The position numbers and the translations under genes are program-made. From NCBI GenBank assembly GCA_028673005.1, contig CM054113.1, positions 176,745,956-176,809,955 on the forward strand: a stretch of 64,000 bases of DNA, read 5' to 3'. Under the pieces are notes generated by a model. It worked only from the letters and a program-made list of their open reading frames with translations, was not told the origin of the DNA and searched no databases. This DNA is from Tanypteryx hageni (Eukaryota; Arthropoda; Insecta; Odonata; Petaluridae). Below, one piece after another: positions 12,961-25,004 of the stretch. Every line of letters starts with the position of its first letter. Within the stretch, counting starts at the first letter, position 1.

Positions 12961-15000
12961 ACTTGTGAAAATAAGTGTTTTGCTTCAAAATAATGCAGCA
13001 GACAATTGTTTTGGTAATACTTTCAATGCACTTTTTGGAAGTAACTCTTTTGCATGTGGAGCACTTTTTTATGCTTCTGCCTTGTTTGCAGCTCCTTTTC
13101 ACCTGACATCGTCTTTTTGTGTTATCTGTATAAGCATCTGCAGGGTCCTCTTCGCTTATTTGCCTTATGCCTAAATCAGGAACTGGCGCGAACGTATAAA
13201 ATAAGCCAAGAAGTGCAATGCAGCCTTATACATCGCGAAATACTAGCGTTTGTAAGAACAAAGAACCTATATAAACAATTATTGACAGGGACGAAAAGTG
13301 CATGTTGGAGATGAAGTAAACATCATTTTGGAAAAAAGCCACAATAAACCATAGTTTAATCCAAAGTATGCGATGAAAGACACATAGGTAATAAGCGTCG
13401 AAGAAAGAAATCAGAAATAAAAAAAAATTACGTCATTTTCAAATAAGAAAATGATATTATTTCTAATTTGTGTTCCTTGACTGAAAACGTCCTCAAAATG
13501 GTGGTTTAATATTATTTTCTTAAGATATCTATTTAAACAGGTTGTTAAGATAAGACTCGTATCGTTAAATCTACAGGCAATAATTCGAAATACTGTCAAA
13601 TTTTTACGTAGATTAAAAAACCAGGATCGAAATAGTGATTAAATTAGCGATTTGAAATCATCGACTTCGTCGTTTCCTTCACAAGATCGTTCAAGGTTTT
13701 CACCGCACAAGTGGGGCTTCGAATATTGCGTTCACTTCTAAAAACCTTCGGTTACGATGACATAATTGTCTATAGAATCGTCCCGCTCAACATGTTCAAA
13801 CCTAAGAGAGATGTTATAAGTATCCATTTTATTAACTATAAAAAATGAAGGAAATGAATAAGAAAGGAAATGATAACCCAAAGAAATGAGGGTATGAGGG
13901 TGCTCAGGAATAATCGCAGCGGTTAAATTTTTACTGAATACCTTCAATTGCGAAAGATGCAATATATTTTACCACTATTATCAAGCGATGAATCGAGAGG
14001 AACTTTATCAACCGATTAATAACTGATCATTTTCTTAATCTTGATGAATACTGCTACATCTCACAACGTATGCACACTTCTACAAGAATCGATGCCGACT
14101 TTAATATAGACATCTCTCCCAGAGCGTTCCAAAAGAAAAATTAACATTCCACCCGCCGAAATATTGATCATTCCGACCACTCGGGAACTATTCCATCCAC
14201 TCGGAGGCACGCGGCATACAAGCGAATTCACTACAGTTATCGATGACTGTCATGGCAACTCAGTCGACTTTATTACCCTTGCGGAACCGATGTCAGGGAG
14301 TTGAAAGCCCCCGTCAATCAGAATTGAACTAGGAACGGCCAATTCTGCATGCATGATTGCTGCTTCAAAACCCGCTTTGCACATTGGCGGTCCAAAATCA
14401 GTAATTTGCCGGTCTTTTTTTAAAACAAAGACTGCCGTGAGGTTACTATAGCACCAGTAAGAACATGGCGAATACAATACAATACATCATTTCGCAACCT
14501 TTTGAATACGACCGCCACTGACTCTAATAAAATATATTTAAAAGACGAAATATAAACTCGAATTACACCCATTCCTGGAAAAGACCGTTCAAAGTAAGAT
14601 AGGTTTCTCCAAAGAAAGTACATATACATTTGAGCGCCGTCTTGATTTCAACGTGCAGCGATTCAGTTATATTGTATTCAGAATTGCTTCCTCTATTCTT
14701 TCTTATAACCTCCGAGTCAAAATGAAACATTTTACGATTTTTGATGCTCGAAGATTCAAAACCGTGCCATAAGGAAACCGATGGACGTGCGTTTCGAGAT
14801 AGTTTTTAAAAAAGAAAAGCGTGCTAAATCGAAGACGCGTAAAACGAAACTGCGCAATCCGAGGGACGACAGTATGTACTTGTTTCGCCGAATGAGAAAA
14901 ATTGACACTTTATGGTCACAAAGTAATCGCTTTCTTTTTTCTGCGCGTAATTATTAACGCAAATCCCGTCTCGGCAGGCACTTCCCATATGTGACAATAG
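12961..15000. other. Non-coding, no recognised gene
   Basis: AT-rich, with only short open frames lacking any domain, and no terminal repeats or RNA genes that I can support. Confidence 0.35.
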
Positions 15001-15875
15001 ATGTCAACAGGACCACTTTTCTCCCTCGATGTCTTCTATGTTTACCAAATTGTAGTGCTCGTGGAGTTGTACATAAGGCAGAAACAGTTCGCCCCTTTAA
15101 GGGGTGGTTGCCTACCAATCAGGCATATTGTTATTAATAATTGGAGCGGCGGTATACTGTTAAGAGCTATAAATCAGTTAACTAGATAAAGTATTCGGGA
15201 AGGGCAACTAACGTATTTTACCGAGTTTTTAATGCGCTTTCACGTCATTTAACTCACGTTCAGCTAACTTCTAATTTTTAACAAAAAATTCGACTCTGAA
15301 AAATAAATTTACATTTTATCAAAAGTATAACCATTTTTATTTTCATCGAAAACCTCTTAAAAGTAAGCCCAACATGTCTTGTTGTCAAAAATACCAATAT
15401 GGAGGTATTTGCCGTTGGATTGCTACAAGGTAATAAGTATTCCCGTGCAGAAGACGGAATGCGCTGCTTGCCGTTTTTCGGAATCATTGCGATAAACGAA
15501 TTTGCGAAAAAAAATATTTCCAATATGCTTTCGGTCGTCAACGTGTAAAATAAAAATTTAATGAAATAAGGGAAGTTATGCCAAGCAAATGATACCAAAG
15601 TAATTGTTTATAATAACTAAAAAGTCTCTTAATTTCAAGATTTCGCGACGAAATTAAGCGAACAATTTGCGTTTCGAGAATGTGGCGTCATTTTTTTGCT
15701 GGCAGGTTATGCATAACATACAGCAGCGTTATTTTAAACAGTTCGACGTTGATTATTTCTGCATTGTTTATTCCACGCATGTAACAAAATGTCTACAATT
15801 TCTACCTAATGTACAGCTCCACGAGCCCTACAACATATCCCATTGAAGACATCGAGGGAGAAAAGTGGTTGACAC
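15001..15875. mobile_element. DNA transposon-like element with ~80-bp inverted ends
   Basis: The left arm (about 15001-15085) contains CCACTTTTCTCCCTCGATGT and GTGCTCGTGGAGTTGTACAT. The right arm (about 15797-15875) contains the same words inverted, with roughly 80 percent identity by eye. The outer tips are TGTCAAC...GTTGACA. The 700-bp interior has no recognisable transposase. No clear target duplication was found, so the superfamily is unknown. Confidence 0.6.
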
Positions 15876-16568
15876 GGAATGCCCCATATATTAAAAAAAA
15901 CAGTAAAAGAATAAAAGTTTCGAAATTTTGTTTGTAAATCACGCGCGTACTCGACCAGAAATCGAGGGCGTTTTCCGGATGGAAGACTTTCCGGCCGGAT
16001 GGATTAAAGTTTACGAGGTTATCCGACGAGAACGTTTTAACCTTTAGGCGCTCGTCCATTAGCTTATTATACGCGACCCTAACGCGGAGATTATTTACGT
16101 TTTAAAGCCGTCGGTGTCACAGAAGAATGTACGACCTTAAAAGGAAATTTATCTCGAGGACACTAACGACCTATTGCGCAAATACTTGTACATCAAAGAA
16201 TTCCAAACACCAACAACGACTCTTTCTCCCTCTCATTCTACAGATGGAACGCACCAACGTTACGAGCGCGGCGACGCGAACGAGGAATTACATTACGGCC
16301 GTCCCTTGACGGGAGGGTAATGCGTTTAATTCGGGTCAATCCCGAGTAATCGCCGAATCGCGACAAGCTCCGTTCCGATTACTTCCGTTATTTTTTTAAA
16401 AACGTTCTTTAAGTCAAATTTTCGCGGGAACGAATTTATGCCGTTTATTGAAAGATTACCATAATCAACTCCGGAATTTCATTTACCAACTCGGGACGAA
16501 AACCAAATGCGGTTTATTTGAACTAAATCGCGGAGACTATTTCGTTCAAAATTTATACGATGTATCTC

Positions 16569-16832
16569 AGTCGGTTCACGGATGATGTGCCCATTACCAA
16601 TATGTCCACTGCCCTTTAAAAATGGACTAAAGGGTAGTGGACATATTGGTAGTCATCCGTGAACTGACTAAGCTTCAATGGACATGATAGCAATGGATAT
16701 AAAAATATGTACGTATTACTAAGTGGACATTAAAATATGGACTAATGCCCACAGTTGTAATGTCCACTTAGTAATACGTCCATATTACTTTATGTCCATA
16801 TTTTTATCTCCATTGCCATCATGCCCATTGAA
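16569..16832. repeat. Two adjacent fold-back palindromes with repeated ATGTCCA motif
   Basis: The first hairpin (about 16569-16669) pairs AGTCGGTTCACGGATGA with TCATCCGTGAACTGACT. The second (about 16672-16832) pairs CTTCAATGGACATGATAGCA with its inverse at the right end. The word (A/G)TGTCCA(T/C) or its complement occurs roughly a dozen times across both. There is no coding sequence. It resembles a fold-back MITE, but no family is recognised. Confidence 0.7.
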
Positions 16833-17215
16833 GGGTCAATGTCATAAGTCTTAATTGTTACGTTTTTTATAATATCGGTAATTTTAAAAGTCCCCACGTT
16901 TGCAAAAATTGTAAGGAGCAATTCGTGTGATTCAGGTTTGAAATTTAACTTCGTAATTGACCCAGAAACAATGATATCGAAGCAAGGAAAGAAGTTGTTC
17001 CTTGTTGACAACAGGTTCTGCTATATCTTCCATTCAAATAGCAGTTTGTGGCTCACTTCGGGTTATTAGGCGTTCTTTGCAAAAAGCAAACAAAATGAAC
17101 GCCTTGTGGTGGGGTCGTGTCGATCTGTTTCCGCATGTTTCATCTACAAAACATTTTCTGGGCAAAGGGCAATAAAAAAAACGATATTAATGGTTCACAT
17201 AACTCAAGCAGGGGT

Positions 17216-17610
17216 AAATAAAAAGTAAAAGATCCTTCACCGTCATTTAAAAGGAAAGAGAAAACTCACGTACGCGCTGCAGGTCTCCGTTGGGAACGTC
17301 GGGGACCTAATCCTTAATGAAGACACAGGCACACACACACACTCCAAGGAGGCACTCACACTGTAGACTCTAACCAAAATTTTTTTAAAAACTAGACACG
17401 GTGTTTCGACAGCTACGCTGTCATCTTCAGTAATGTGGGTGGTATAAGGAAAGAGGGGGTATATATGTCGAGAGTGACCGTTGGGAAAGGGGGGGGTGGA
17501 AGGTGAGGAAGCCGTTTAACTAAGTAACTGAAAAAGTCGGGAGTGTGGGATGATACCTAGGTCGTTGTTCATGACCGTGTTTTTGTTTTTATGTATGTAT
17601 ATGCTTTCGT
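17216..17610 (-). mobile_element. Penelope-like element fragment (inferred)
   Basis: This is the 395-bp stretch present in the first but not the second copy of the flanking direct repeat, so it reads as an insertion. It carries a hammerhead ribozyme on the minus strand, a known feature of the terminal regions of Penelope-like retroelements. It also has (AC)n and G-rich tracts. No reverse transcriptase or GIY-YIG coding sequence is present. The assignment rests on the ribozyme and the inserted state. Confidence 0.5.
17391..17434 (-). ncRNA. Hammerhead ribozyme, type I, Penelope-like
   Basis: Read on the minus strand, all core parts are present in order. The CUGANGA box is CTGAAGA (17430-17424). 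One extra U follows (17423). Stem II is a perfect six-pair GACAGC/GCUGUC with a GUA loop (17422-17408). GAAA is at 17407-17404. A minimal three-pair stem III follows (ACA, loop CCG, UGU). The cleavage triplet is GUC, ending at 17395. Stem I forms four pairs (AUUA with UAGU, one G-U). A very short stem III is known from hammerheads in Penelope-like elements. The extra U departs from the textbook core. If active, the transcript is cut between 17395 and 17394. Confidence 0.65.
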
Positions 17611-17756
17611 GTCACCTATTTAAGAACAAAAAATTAACAAACCTACAAATCTACCAAACTATCGAGTGGATTTTCATGAAGTATAGTTCACATAGCTTTT
17701 TTGGGCAAAAGGCAATAAAAAAACGATATTAATCTTTCACATAACTCAAGCAGGGG

Positions 17757-19619
17757 TGCCACCTTTTTAAGAACAAAAAATTAACTCTGTCACGTCTCGC
17801 AGAAAAAATATTAGACATATCGAAAAAGGCTTCTAAGAAAAGTTTTGGAATTAGATATTTTACCATGATTACATAATTCACGAAGAACGCCTCTGCATTG
17901 CGTGCATCTTTCCTTTCTTGTCATTTAATAAAACGACGACCAAACCTTTCCGTGAGGTCATAATATTATTGAGTAAATAACATCAAATTAACGATCGGTG
18001 ATTAATGTTTGAACAATACACAGTACTGACATTGTCGAATCCCACTTTTATTACAAGTGAGTTTTAAAACAATATAGGTACGTGTTTCATATACATTTAA
18101 TTTAATTTAAAGCACATTCCCCTCCAGGGACCTCAGCGCTACGCGCCTCGCTATACTCAGCAAACTCAAGTCTACAGAAATGAGAAGCAATTGCGCAGAA
18201 ATAAAACAATAGAATAACGAATCTCCCTATCTCTTCCCCTCCCTCCTCTTTTACCCTCTCCCTCGTTCTCATTCCCACAAACTTCCTTCCTTTTCCCTTA
18301 ACCCAATCCAATTCAATGCAAGTAATTCCATGAATTCGGCAACAATGTAGGTTGCTCTTGGCTACGAAAGATTTTATTCTCAAAAAACCGAAAATTTTCG
18401 TCCTCAAAACAAACTTCTGGACCGATTCGAATCTGATTTGAAAATCGACAGTAAAAAAATGAATTTATATTGTTTTGTACGTTCTTCCCGGATTTCTACA
18501 AAAATTTTAAAATTCAGACGAAAAATCTCCTCCACTGATTTACGCATTTTTAATTTAATTGTTGACGGAAAAACTTGGGACATCGGAAAATTAATATAAG
18601 TGCGACCAGATTCTTAGCAAGAAAAACCGAGAAATGATACGTTTTGAGGATGAAAAACCGGGGCAGTATGTGATTTTTAACAGTTTTGTTGCTTATATGC
18701 AGCATAAACAAATTTTGCTTACTTGAAAAATTATTTTGTTAAAAATGATACCAAACAATGTTACAAATTCAAAGAATGAGCACACAATATCATTACAAAA
18801 TTGATCACGATGTTAAGGTGACTGAACATTTTAGGGTCACATTGAACACAAATTACCATTATAATAACGTCACGTAATGAAGTCTTATAAAATAGTACGT
18901 ATGTTAAAAATAAAAGAAAATTTTCGGGACGAGACAAATTCCGAAAATTCTGGACATCCTCCCTTAATTTCAATGAATTTCTGTTGAGGCTGGCTAGTTT
19001 GCAGCTGAAATGGGCGTTTACGAAGGAGCCCCAGTGAATTGGATTCAATCTTTAAGGGGAGCTTTACTTTTACTTTTTACTTTACTTTTGTATCCGTTAA
19101 TTGCTAAATTTTGGCGAGAAGCCGCGGAGTGATTTCCCAATCATGACCTTGACAAAATTCAGTTGGCAAATGAGTGACAATTTCTATTTGATCTGGTCTC
19201 ACTAAACGGGTTCCGAATATATTATTCCATTAGAGTAATTATGTACCCGCAAATCTACACTCACAGGTCCCTGGAGAGGTTCTTATTAGAGTGATTTCTG
19301 CTGAACTGAAAAAAAGGTTGATCAAAGACCTACAGAGGGTTCCAAAGTAATCTGAAAATACGCGGAAAATCCGTTTAAAATTAGCATTAAAACGGGAAGA
19401 GGGAGAAAAAAATTGATCAACTGAAATTTAATAAAAACGTCAAATTACATCCTCCTATGATAAAATTATAAAACCTCGGTCACTTTAATTGTTTCTCAAT
19501 TTATTCATCCAATGAATGGTAAGAAAACTGATAGAATAAATCCTTTTCAAAGTTCTCATTTAATCACAGAGCGCAGAAACAGAATTTAAGGATATGATGC
19601 ACGATGGAAAAGATACTGG
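17757..19619. other. Non-coding, no recognised gene
   Basis: AT-rich; short opposite-strand open frames only. The plus strand at 18220-18300 is pyrimidine-rich. No element ends are recognised. Confidence 0.35.
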
Positions 19620-19690
19620 CAGAGGCGGATATAGGGCGGGGCGATCTAGGTGACCGCCTAGAGCAGATAGAGCTAGTGTCAGAAACTTCG
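19620..19690. mobile_element. hAT-type terminus (left end only)
   Basis: CAGAGGCGGATATAGGGCGG at 19620 is of the same type as the ends at 11479 and 12531. The partner end was not found. Confidence 0.4.
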
Positions 19691-20015
19691 GTGAGGGAGG
19701 GGTGAGAAATGTATACATTTACCGTGAAAATACTCAGCGATAAGAGGCGATCACGTATCCCAAATGATGACGACAATGATCGCATAAGATAATGGGAGAA
19801 AACCAGTTTCAACTGACGGTTATTATTGAAAAAAATAAGCATATCTTATTAGAAGACTGCGCTGCGATTGAATTCGACCTCAAAAGCCCACTCTCTATAT
19901 TGTAACATATATTAATATAAATTATTGTCTGATAACCTATTTTCCTTTATGAAATTTAACTACACGTTTTCCGATATCGCGAGTTGTTGGCGTCGCAAAT
20001 CACTATCGCTTAGGG

Positions 20016-21722
20016 CAGTGGTTCCCAATCTTTTTTCCGTCAACGTAAAGCTTCACGTACCCCCTTCTCAATTTTTTATAGGAGGTAAATTTTACTGTTT
20101 ACCATGTATGTGCATACAAGAAAATGCACATATAACAGACTTTTCATAAAGAAAACTTTATTAGGTACATGAGAAAAATAAATTTAAAAATTATTATAAA
20201 TATGACAATGAAAAAATAACTGTATGTTTCCACAAATTTTAATTTAAACACGAACCGGTCGTGTTTAAATAAAAACTTGTGGAAACTACAAAGTTATTTT
20301 TTCATTATGAGTAAATTCCACCGAGTTGAGCCTGACCTCATTACTTATATTATAAATATGATTTATCAGAACATAAACAAATAAATTTTATCAAAACATA
20401 AGAAACAAACTTAATAGTGAGAATCTTGATCTTGTTTACCGTCAACCAACAGTTTTATTCTTGGTTCAAGTTTTCGAGAGAGATACAAGCATATTTATTT
20501 TATTTATTTAATTAAAATGTCGCAAGTTGGCTCAAGCCAGGTGGCGACGACTGCTGCACTACACTACATTAAATTACAAAATACAATAAAAATACAATAA
20601 TAGTTAATTTATTAATAACAAATGCAAGTGTTTAATTAAAAACCTATTCAATTCAATTATTGCCTATTCTTATGGAGTTTAGAGTTTTCCAGGTTCAAGA
20701 TGGGCTTTCATGTCCAGCCTCCAGTTTGTTTGTCGCTTTGGTTTTGATTGAAAAGCAGACTGAGTATCCTGATTCGCAAAGAAAAGTGGTAGCAAACCGA
20801 ATTAAAATCCTGTAAGCTCGTTTAATAAGAATTGGATGTGCTTTTCCCAGCGTACACCAGAATTTATGTAATTTCATCGATTAAAAATCAATGCAGAGTT
20901 TCTGATTATTGCGCAGTTCAATTAACTCGTCTTTTGCTCTGTCGGCGCCGCTTATTTTCTCTAACCCAATAATGAAAAGGATTTCTGGTCCAAATGTCAC
21001 TACTTTGGTCAGTCGTGATGTTTCCTTCAAATGGCTCTTTCAGATTTTTAATTATACAATTTATAAAAGAGATTGTCTCAAGAGTTCTTTTCAGTACTAA
21101 ATATTGCAGTTATGCCTCTATGTTAGCTGTTACTACCAGTTCTTGAATGTACTAACAAAATAAACAAAATAGGAAGTAAATGCAATTGTTTGTAATAATT
21201 TTGTACCGTCTTTACAAATTTTCTATAAATGTTAAATTCACGACTGTGCCTTGATGACCATCTCGACACGCCAAATCAAAACAGCGCTTGTTTGACAACT
21301 GAAAAAAGTGATATTCGTATGGTAGTCACATATTACTAATAAATACAGTTTATGAATTTAAGCTCGTATAATTCGACAGTCGTATTGTAGTAAAAATTAA
21401 GTGTATCATAAAGGTAAGTGGCTTTAAACTGCATTGTGTTTTTAGATTTAAAATTTGTTTTATCTACCGGCAAAAATCCATATATGACATTACGCACCGA
21501 GGGGAGGGAGGGGCGTCCGACTTGTGTGACGATGAGTAGGGGGGTTCTGAAAGATGCGATGTAACAAAGATAACACCAGCGACATCGACCAGAGAAAACT
21601 ACGTATACATACTCTATCTTGCCCGGGGCACCAAAATTCTTTGGGTCGCTGCTGATCTCACGTACCCCTTGATTGGGCTTCACGTACCCCTTGGGGGCAC
21701 ATGTACATGTTGGGAACCACTG
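20016..21722. mobile_element. Non-autonomous hAT element, 1.7 kb
   Basis: The left end CAGTGGTTCCCAATC (20016) and right end GTTGGGAACCACTG (to 21722) are inverted partners. CACGTACCCC follows about 40 bp inside the left end, and TTCACGTACCCCTT occurs twice inside the right end. The flanking 8-mers GCTTAGGG and GCTAAATC agree at only half their positions, so the duplication is worn or the ends are chimeric. No transposase is readable. The interior contains a 100-bp fold-back (20206-20306), a T/A-rich tail-like stretch (about 20484-20600) that may be a nested insertion, and CpG-rich sequence at the right. Confidence 0.7.
20206..20306. repeat. Near-perfect palindrome inside the hAT element
   Basis: ATGAAAAAATAACTGTATG...TTTAAACACGA and its inverse TCGTGTTTAAA...TTATTTTTTCAT flank a centre of ACCGG. 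The arms are about 46 bp with few mismatches, so a single strand would fold into a long hairpin. It is probably a separate fold-back MITE nested in the larger element. Confidence 0.75.
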
Positions 21723-23270
21723 GCTAAATCCGCTACTGTATACTGATCTCACAAAAAACGTAATTGCGTGTGTAAGCAGCTTCAGGTGGACTTACCTAAA
21801 TTTCTGAATACTTTTCTTACTTATTAAACGATACCGTTTGAATTTAAATTTCATTTGTGAAGAAATTACTCATTAAACCTCTGAAAATATGATGAGTTCC
21901 CAACTTAAGATTCGAATGTGATTCTAAAAGACGATTCTAAATGGAGAAATACAATCTAAGACAGAGTCACCATTGGCCCGCGTTATTGATTAAAGAAAGA
22001 GAAGTTACAAGTGAGAAGCGATTACAAATGGATACACTATACCCGCTGTCCAAGAGTGTCAATACATGGAAACCGTTAGTGAAGCCCAACCAAGGATATG
22101 TGATCGATCATTTCCCGCGGTTGTATTCTTTTCTGTTGGACGTGTAGGCGCGAGAAAGCGAGAAGGGTAAGAACCCATGCTCTAAGGGGGTTGCCAACCT
22201 TTTTTTTAAGATGAGTCCATTAAAACGTCGCGAATATTTTGGCGGACCAAGGTCCTAATGTACCTAAAAATTCAGTTCAAATTGATAAATAAAACTGAAA
22301 TAAATTATGCCAAAAAGAAACAATAAAAAACAGTAAAATGTCGAACACTTTTTATTGAAAGGAGAACGCGTAAAAGATTACTTAAAAGAACGAAGAAATG
22401 GGAATTTAAAATTCTTCAATGCTACTAATTTGGTTTTCGTTAACAATGCAGCAGTTCAGACGTTGGCAAAAGAAACAGCCTGCCCATATGAGCATCTGTT
22501 AAAATAAATCCCGTTATTTTTTAATAACGTTCGTTCTCGAAAACGTCCGAATTTTCGCACAAAACGCAGTATTCAATTATTTATTTAAAATATAACGCCT
22601 CCTTTCCTAACGAATTTTAAACGTTACTAAGCAATCGAAATCAATTTATTTTATCATACTTCCATTTTCAAATTTATGACTGGATGCTAGAGACTGAAAT
22701 CATTCTCTTAACGATCATCACCGACCGCTGACACTAGAAAAGTAAACCTATTTCAGAACCATACAAAGGTGAAGAAAACTGTAAGAAATGGGTAGATAAC
22801 GGGTAGAAGGATAAAACTGCTCGATAAATAACTCTCCCAATCACGCGAAAATGAAGACAGCTAAGCAGATTCGAGAGGATCGGATCAGAAAATCTTTTCA
22901 AACATTACCCCCTTTAAACCAGTGTTAACGATGGCAGCTAGTTCGCAGATTCAATTGTAGTAAACACGCCGCAGCAACGAACCGAGAGGGATTATCAGTC
23001 TTGCGCGGGATTATTTTAATTGAGAGAGAGAGAAATGTCACTATCAACACACTTCCATCTACAAACAATCGCGCCTCGTCTCACTTTCACCGTCCACCAA
23101 CGGGAGGCTAAAATGCTTCGATCCCTGGTGCGGATTTATTTGACCATAAACCGTATATTTTTTCTTAAAATTACCAAGGAGCTGACAAAGAGTGTCTCCT
23201 AAAGCAGCCATAACTAGTGAGTGAAGAATCGCAGAGCAAATTACATAAGACGCTCTTTATCTTTCCATGA
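21723..23270. other. Non-coding; one possible hAT end
   Basis: AT-rich. At about 22186-22206, GGGGGTTGCCAACCTTTTTT resembles a hAT left end, with no partner found. Nothing else is recognised. Confidence 0.3.
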
Positions 23271-23345
23271 CCAGCTATTCATTGCACTACCTCATAGATA
23301 CCCATTACGCGTAGGCAAGAGGGAATCAGCAGGTCGTAAAAAAAT
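23271..23345 (+). repeat. SINE-like 3' tail, second copy
   Basis: CAGCTATTCATTGCACTACC, GCGTAGG-CA-GAGG-GAATC and a terminal A-run (23338-23344) match the 3' tail at about 53568-53648 at most positions. Only this tail is present, so it is a strongly 5'-truncated retrocopy of the same family. Confidence 0.65.
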
Positions 23346-23559
23346 CGATGATGCGATGTATTGCTGGTTACCCACATTTGTAACGGCGTTTACTTTTCAG
23401 CGAGTTTTTCCGTTTACTCCCCAGCGGCTGATCATAGATTCATTAAATTTTTACGTCTAGCTCTCATATAGATCAATCAGTCCTGAAAATTTGGTTTATC
23501 CAAATTGAAGGATTCCAGAGATATTTCCCGCGCAGATGGGCGGACAGACAGACGGAATA

Positions 23560-23724
23560 CAGGCATACCTCGCACAGCGACGATTCGCTCAACGACGATT
23601 CGAGGTTACGACTCTTTTCGTTTAACGACGAGCACAATTCGTGGTTAAGACGCTTGCGCCAGTCTTTCCGTATAACGACACTTTTTCGTGAGACGAATTA
23701 ACGTCCTTATGCGAGGGATGCCTG
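23560..23724. mobile_element. Tigger-like MITE, 165 bp
   Basis: The ends CAGGCATACCTCGCACAG and (inverted) CAGGCATCCCTCGCATAAG match the Tigger-type terminus CAGGCATACCTCG. They are flanked by TA at 23558-23559 and 23725-23726. The interior repeats ACGACGATTCG-type words and is non-coding. Confidence 0.82.
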
Positions 23725-23789
23725 TACATAAGAGATTTTTTAGAAAAAAAAAGCTACAAAGGTTGGGGAAAAATAGATGTTCGCATTTT

Positions 23790-24375
23790 GACTACAAAGT
23801 AACCAGAATCAGCGGTGATTTGCCGACTAGATTCTGTTTAGGATCTAGCAGTACATATATTTAGAATCTATTAGCTCATTTCAGCTACAATACAGCCGAC
23901 ATCAGCGGTGATCCAATGAATTTAATAAATTCGATTTAGGCTCTACTAGCTCATTAGAGCTACAAAGCAGCCGTCATCAGTGGCGATTCATAGATAATAG
24001 AATCTGAAAAGATAAAGTCGTTTTTTTAGAATCCATTATCGTTGGGTCACCAATGTTGGCGCTGCTTTGAAGTCGAATTAACATATTAGAACATAATTGG
24101 ACTCTATTATCGGTGATTCGCCATTGATGAAGGCAGCTTTGCAGTCGAAATAGGAGAGAAGATTTTGAATAGAAACTGTTATCGCTGATTCATCAATGAT
24201 AACGGCTGATTTGTCGTCGAAATGCGCCATTAGTCTGAATAGAATGTATTAACAGTGAATTACCACTGACGACGGCTTCTTTGAGCCGAAATACGCCAGT
24301 AGATCCCAAAGATAATCTACTGTCGTTGACTGACCACTGACGACGGCCGTTTTGCAGCCGAAATCGTTTACCCAG
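23790..24375. repeat. Diverged ~71-bp repeat array with reversed left half
   Basis: In the right part, CCA(C/T)TGA(C/T)GACGGC-TTTGCAGCCGAAAT-like units recur about every 71 bp (starts near 24048, 24121, 24191, 24262 and 24333). In the left part the same unit appears inverted (AGCGGTGATT near 23811 and 23904, AGTGGCGATT near 23979). The array therefore switches orientation around 24030. There is no coding sequence. Confidence 0.65.
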
Positions 24376-24789
24376 TATTTTACGGCTGTTGGCGGGACAT
24401 AGTTTGTCATTTCGACTTTAGCCGTGAGATGAGCTAGAAAAATTCCCCTTGGGATCACCGCCGCGTGTTAAAAAAAAAACGAAAAACTTCCCCTCCTCCG
24501 GGACACATCAAGCGCTGGCATTTCCGACATTGGGTGTTACTTTAAAAAAATAAAGTCAAGAGGGAGATAATTCGTCAAAAATCGTAATAATCTCGGCTGC
24601 ATCGATCCTCCTCCACCATGTACATTACTCTCCCACGTATATATCCCGACCGCATCAAAAACATAGACGAAGGACCAACCAGACACCTTACCCGAAAAAA
24701 TATGGAACGCGAGGAAATACCCCGCAGCCATTAAGATTCCTGGCGACTTGTCCCAGGGCGCCAAGCAGAGTAATTTGGGCGGGCGACAA

Positions 24790-24915
24790 ATTAAAACGAC
24801 GCAAAGTGGAGGGAGCGGGGAGGAGGGGGAGAGAGCGGGGTGGAGGGGGAGAGAGGGGGAGGGAGGGAGAGAGAGATGCGAGAAAAGTAAAGAGAATGAC
24901 TGAAGGGATAGAGAA

Positions 24916-25004
<89 letters not shown>

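Larger units (their letters stand above)
17139..17756. repeat. Direct repeat pair, one copy interrupted
   Basis: About 60-75 bp recur at 17139-17215 and 17688-17756, both ending in CATAACTCAAGCAGGGGT. In the second copy this runs straight into CCACCTTTTTAAGAACAAAAA. In the first, the matching CACCTATTTAAGAACAAAAA appears only at 17613, about 395 bp later. The second copy therefore behaves like the uninterrupted version of the first. Confidence 0.7.

Noticed and set aside
12352..12993. 213-residue plus-strand frame and its minus-strand partner
   Set aside because: It crosses the right half of one hAT MITE, the left end of a second and a piggyBac-like end, so it is a chance frame through transposon DNA.
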